DNA from: Pilaira anomala
Taxonomy: Eukaryota > Mucoromycota > Mucoromycetes > Mucorales > Mucoraceae
Direction of reading: 5' to 3'
Length of the DNA: 64,000 bases
Assembly (NCBI GenBank): GCA_025716855.1
Contig: JAIXMQ010000038.1
Span: 124,001-188,000 of the forward strand
In this document: one piece after another, positions 63,706 through 64,000 of the stretch
Position numbering within the stretch: the stretch's first letter is position 1
How the letters are laid out: every line of letters starts with the position of its first letter
Translations under genes and position numbers: made by a program
Notes under the pieces: model-generated
The model's database searches: none
What the model was told of the DNA's origin: nothing
What the model saw: only the letters and a program-made list of their open reading frames with translations

Positions 63706-64000
63706 TTATTTCTTTGAAAGAACTTCTTTGACATTTTCTACAACATACTTGTTCCATCCTTGTTGAATCTTTGATCCAATATCTACCTTCACTAACGATT
63801 TTGATGCATTCATAATTTGATCATTCCAACTATCCTTGACTAATATAAAATGAATTAATTTATATTTGTATATATACACACACACACATAATGCTTTTTT
63901 CTTACCAGAAGGTACAAGTCTTTTAGATACATATGTTTGTGATTGATTCAAGTAAGAAGGTCCTCGCTTATATTCTTCTTTTGTTACTGCTCTATCCAAA
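63706..64000 (-). CDS. C-terminal end of an unidentified gene, cut by window edge
   Basis: Two exons are visible. The outer one (about 63907-64000) reads DRAVTKEEYKRGPSYLNQSQ and continues beyond the window, so no start is present. It splices in frame across about 70 nt to KDSWNDQIMNASKSLVKVDI, then GSKIQQGWNKYVVENVKEVL, and ends SKK with a stop at 63706. The amphipathic helical end has no recognised domain. Confidence 0.6.
   Translation of the reverse strand, partial: LDRAVTKEEYKRGPSYLNQSQTYVSKRLVPSGKKKALCVCVYIYKYKLIHFILVKDSWNDQIMNASKSLVKVDIGSKIQQGWNKYVVENVKEVLSKK

Overview
The window is eukaryotic and almost certainly from an early-diverging fungus of the Mucoromycota, most likely Mucorales. 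It is AT-rich and full of homopolymer T/A tracts. Its genes are broken by many short GT-AG introns, often with long poly-T stretches before the acceptor. The gene set is fungal: the PacC/Rim101 and PalC/Rim23 pH-signalling proteins, a VTC polyphosphate polymerase, Dug2 and Rheb. It also keeps a TFB1M-type mitochondrial rRNA dimethylase. I name no species.

Layout. 1-6.3 kb: a truncated DHA2-type MFS transporter, a peroxisomal 4CL-like acyl-CoA ligase ending in SKL, and a PacC/Rim101 zinc-finger factor. 6.5-16.3 kb: a repeat and tRNA island. It holds tRNA-Trp, a two-ORF non-LTR retrotransposon flanked by a 14-bp direct repeat identical to the 5' end of that tRNA gene, and two tRNA-Glu genes in a 211-bp inverted repeat. 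One tRNA-Glu arm is split by a 492-bp solo LTR lying 10 bp upstream of the tRNA. 17-30.5 kb: Rheb, Ubc13, a small membrane protein, Cdc37, divergent histones H3 and H4, a PCID2/Thp1-type PCI protein, a Yra1/ALY-type RNA export adaptor and a PX-domain protein. 31.6-41.9 kb: an Hsp20 chaperone with a perfect heat-shock element, an unidentified polytopic membrane protein, a VTC polyphosphate polymerase and Dug2. 42-48.7 kb: a gene-poor stretch with decayed genes, dispersed and inverted repeats, and one small basic protein with a KEN box. 48.8-64 kb: a low-complexity protein, a mitochondrial Mgr3-like TPR protein, NAD-dependent glycerol-3-phosphate dehydrogenase, PalC, a TFB1M-like methylase, cohesin SMC3, a small acidic protein, a septin-like GTPase with a C-terminal membrane segment, and the C-terminal end of an unknown gene.

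How genes relate. Most of the region is ordinary chromosomal housekeeping with no operon logic. PalC and PacC belong to the same alkaline-pH pathway but lie about 49 kb apart. H3 and H4 form a divergent core-histone pair. TFB1M and SMC3 are divergent with only about 225 bp between their start codons. Several pairs converge with gaps of 30-60 bp. The most striking signals are the tRNA-centred mobile-element island and the histone H4 start codon, which appears to be assembled by splicing.
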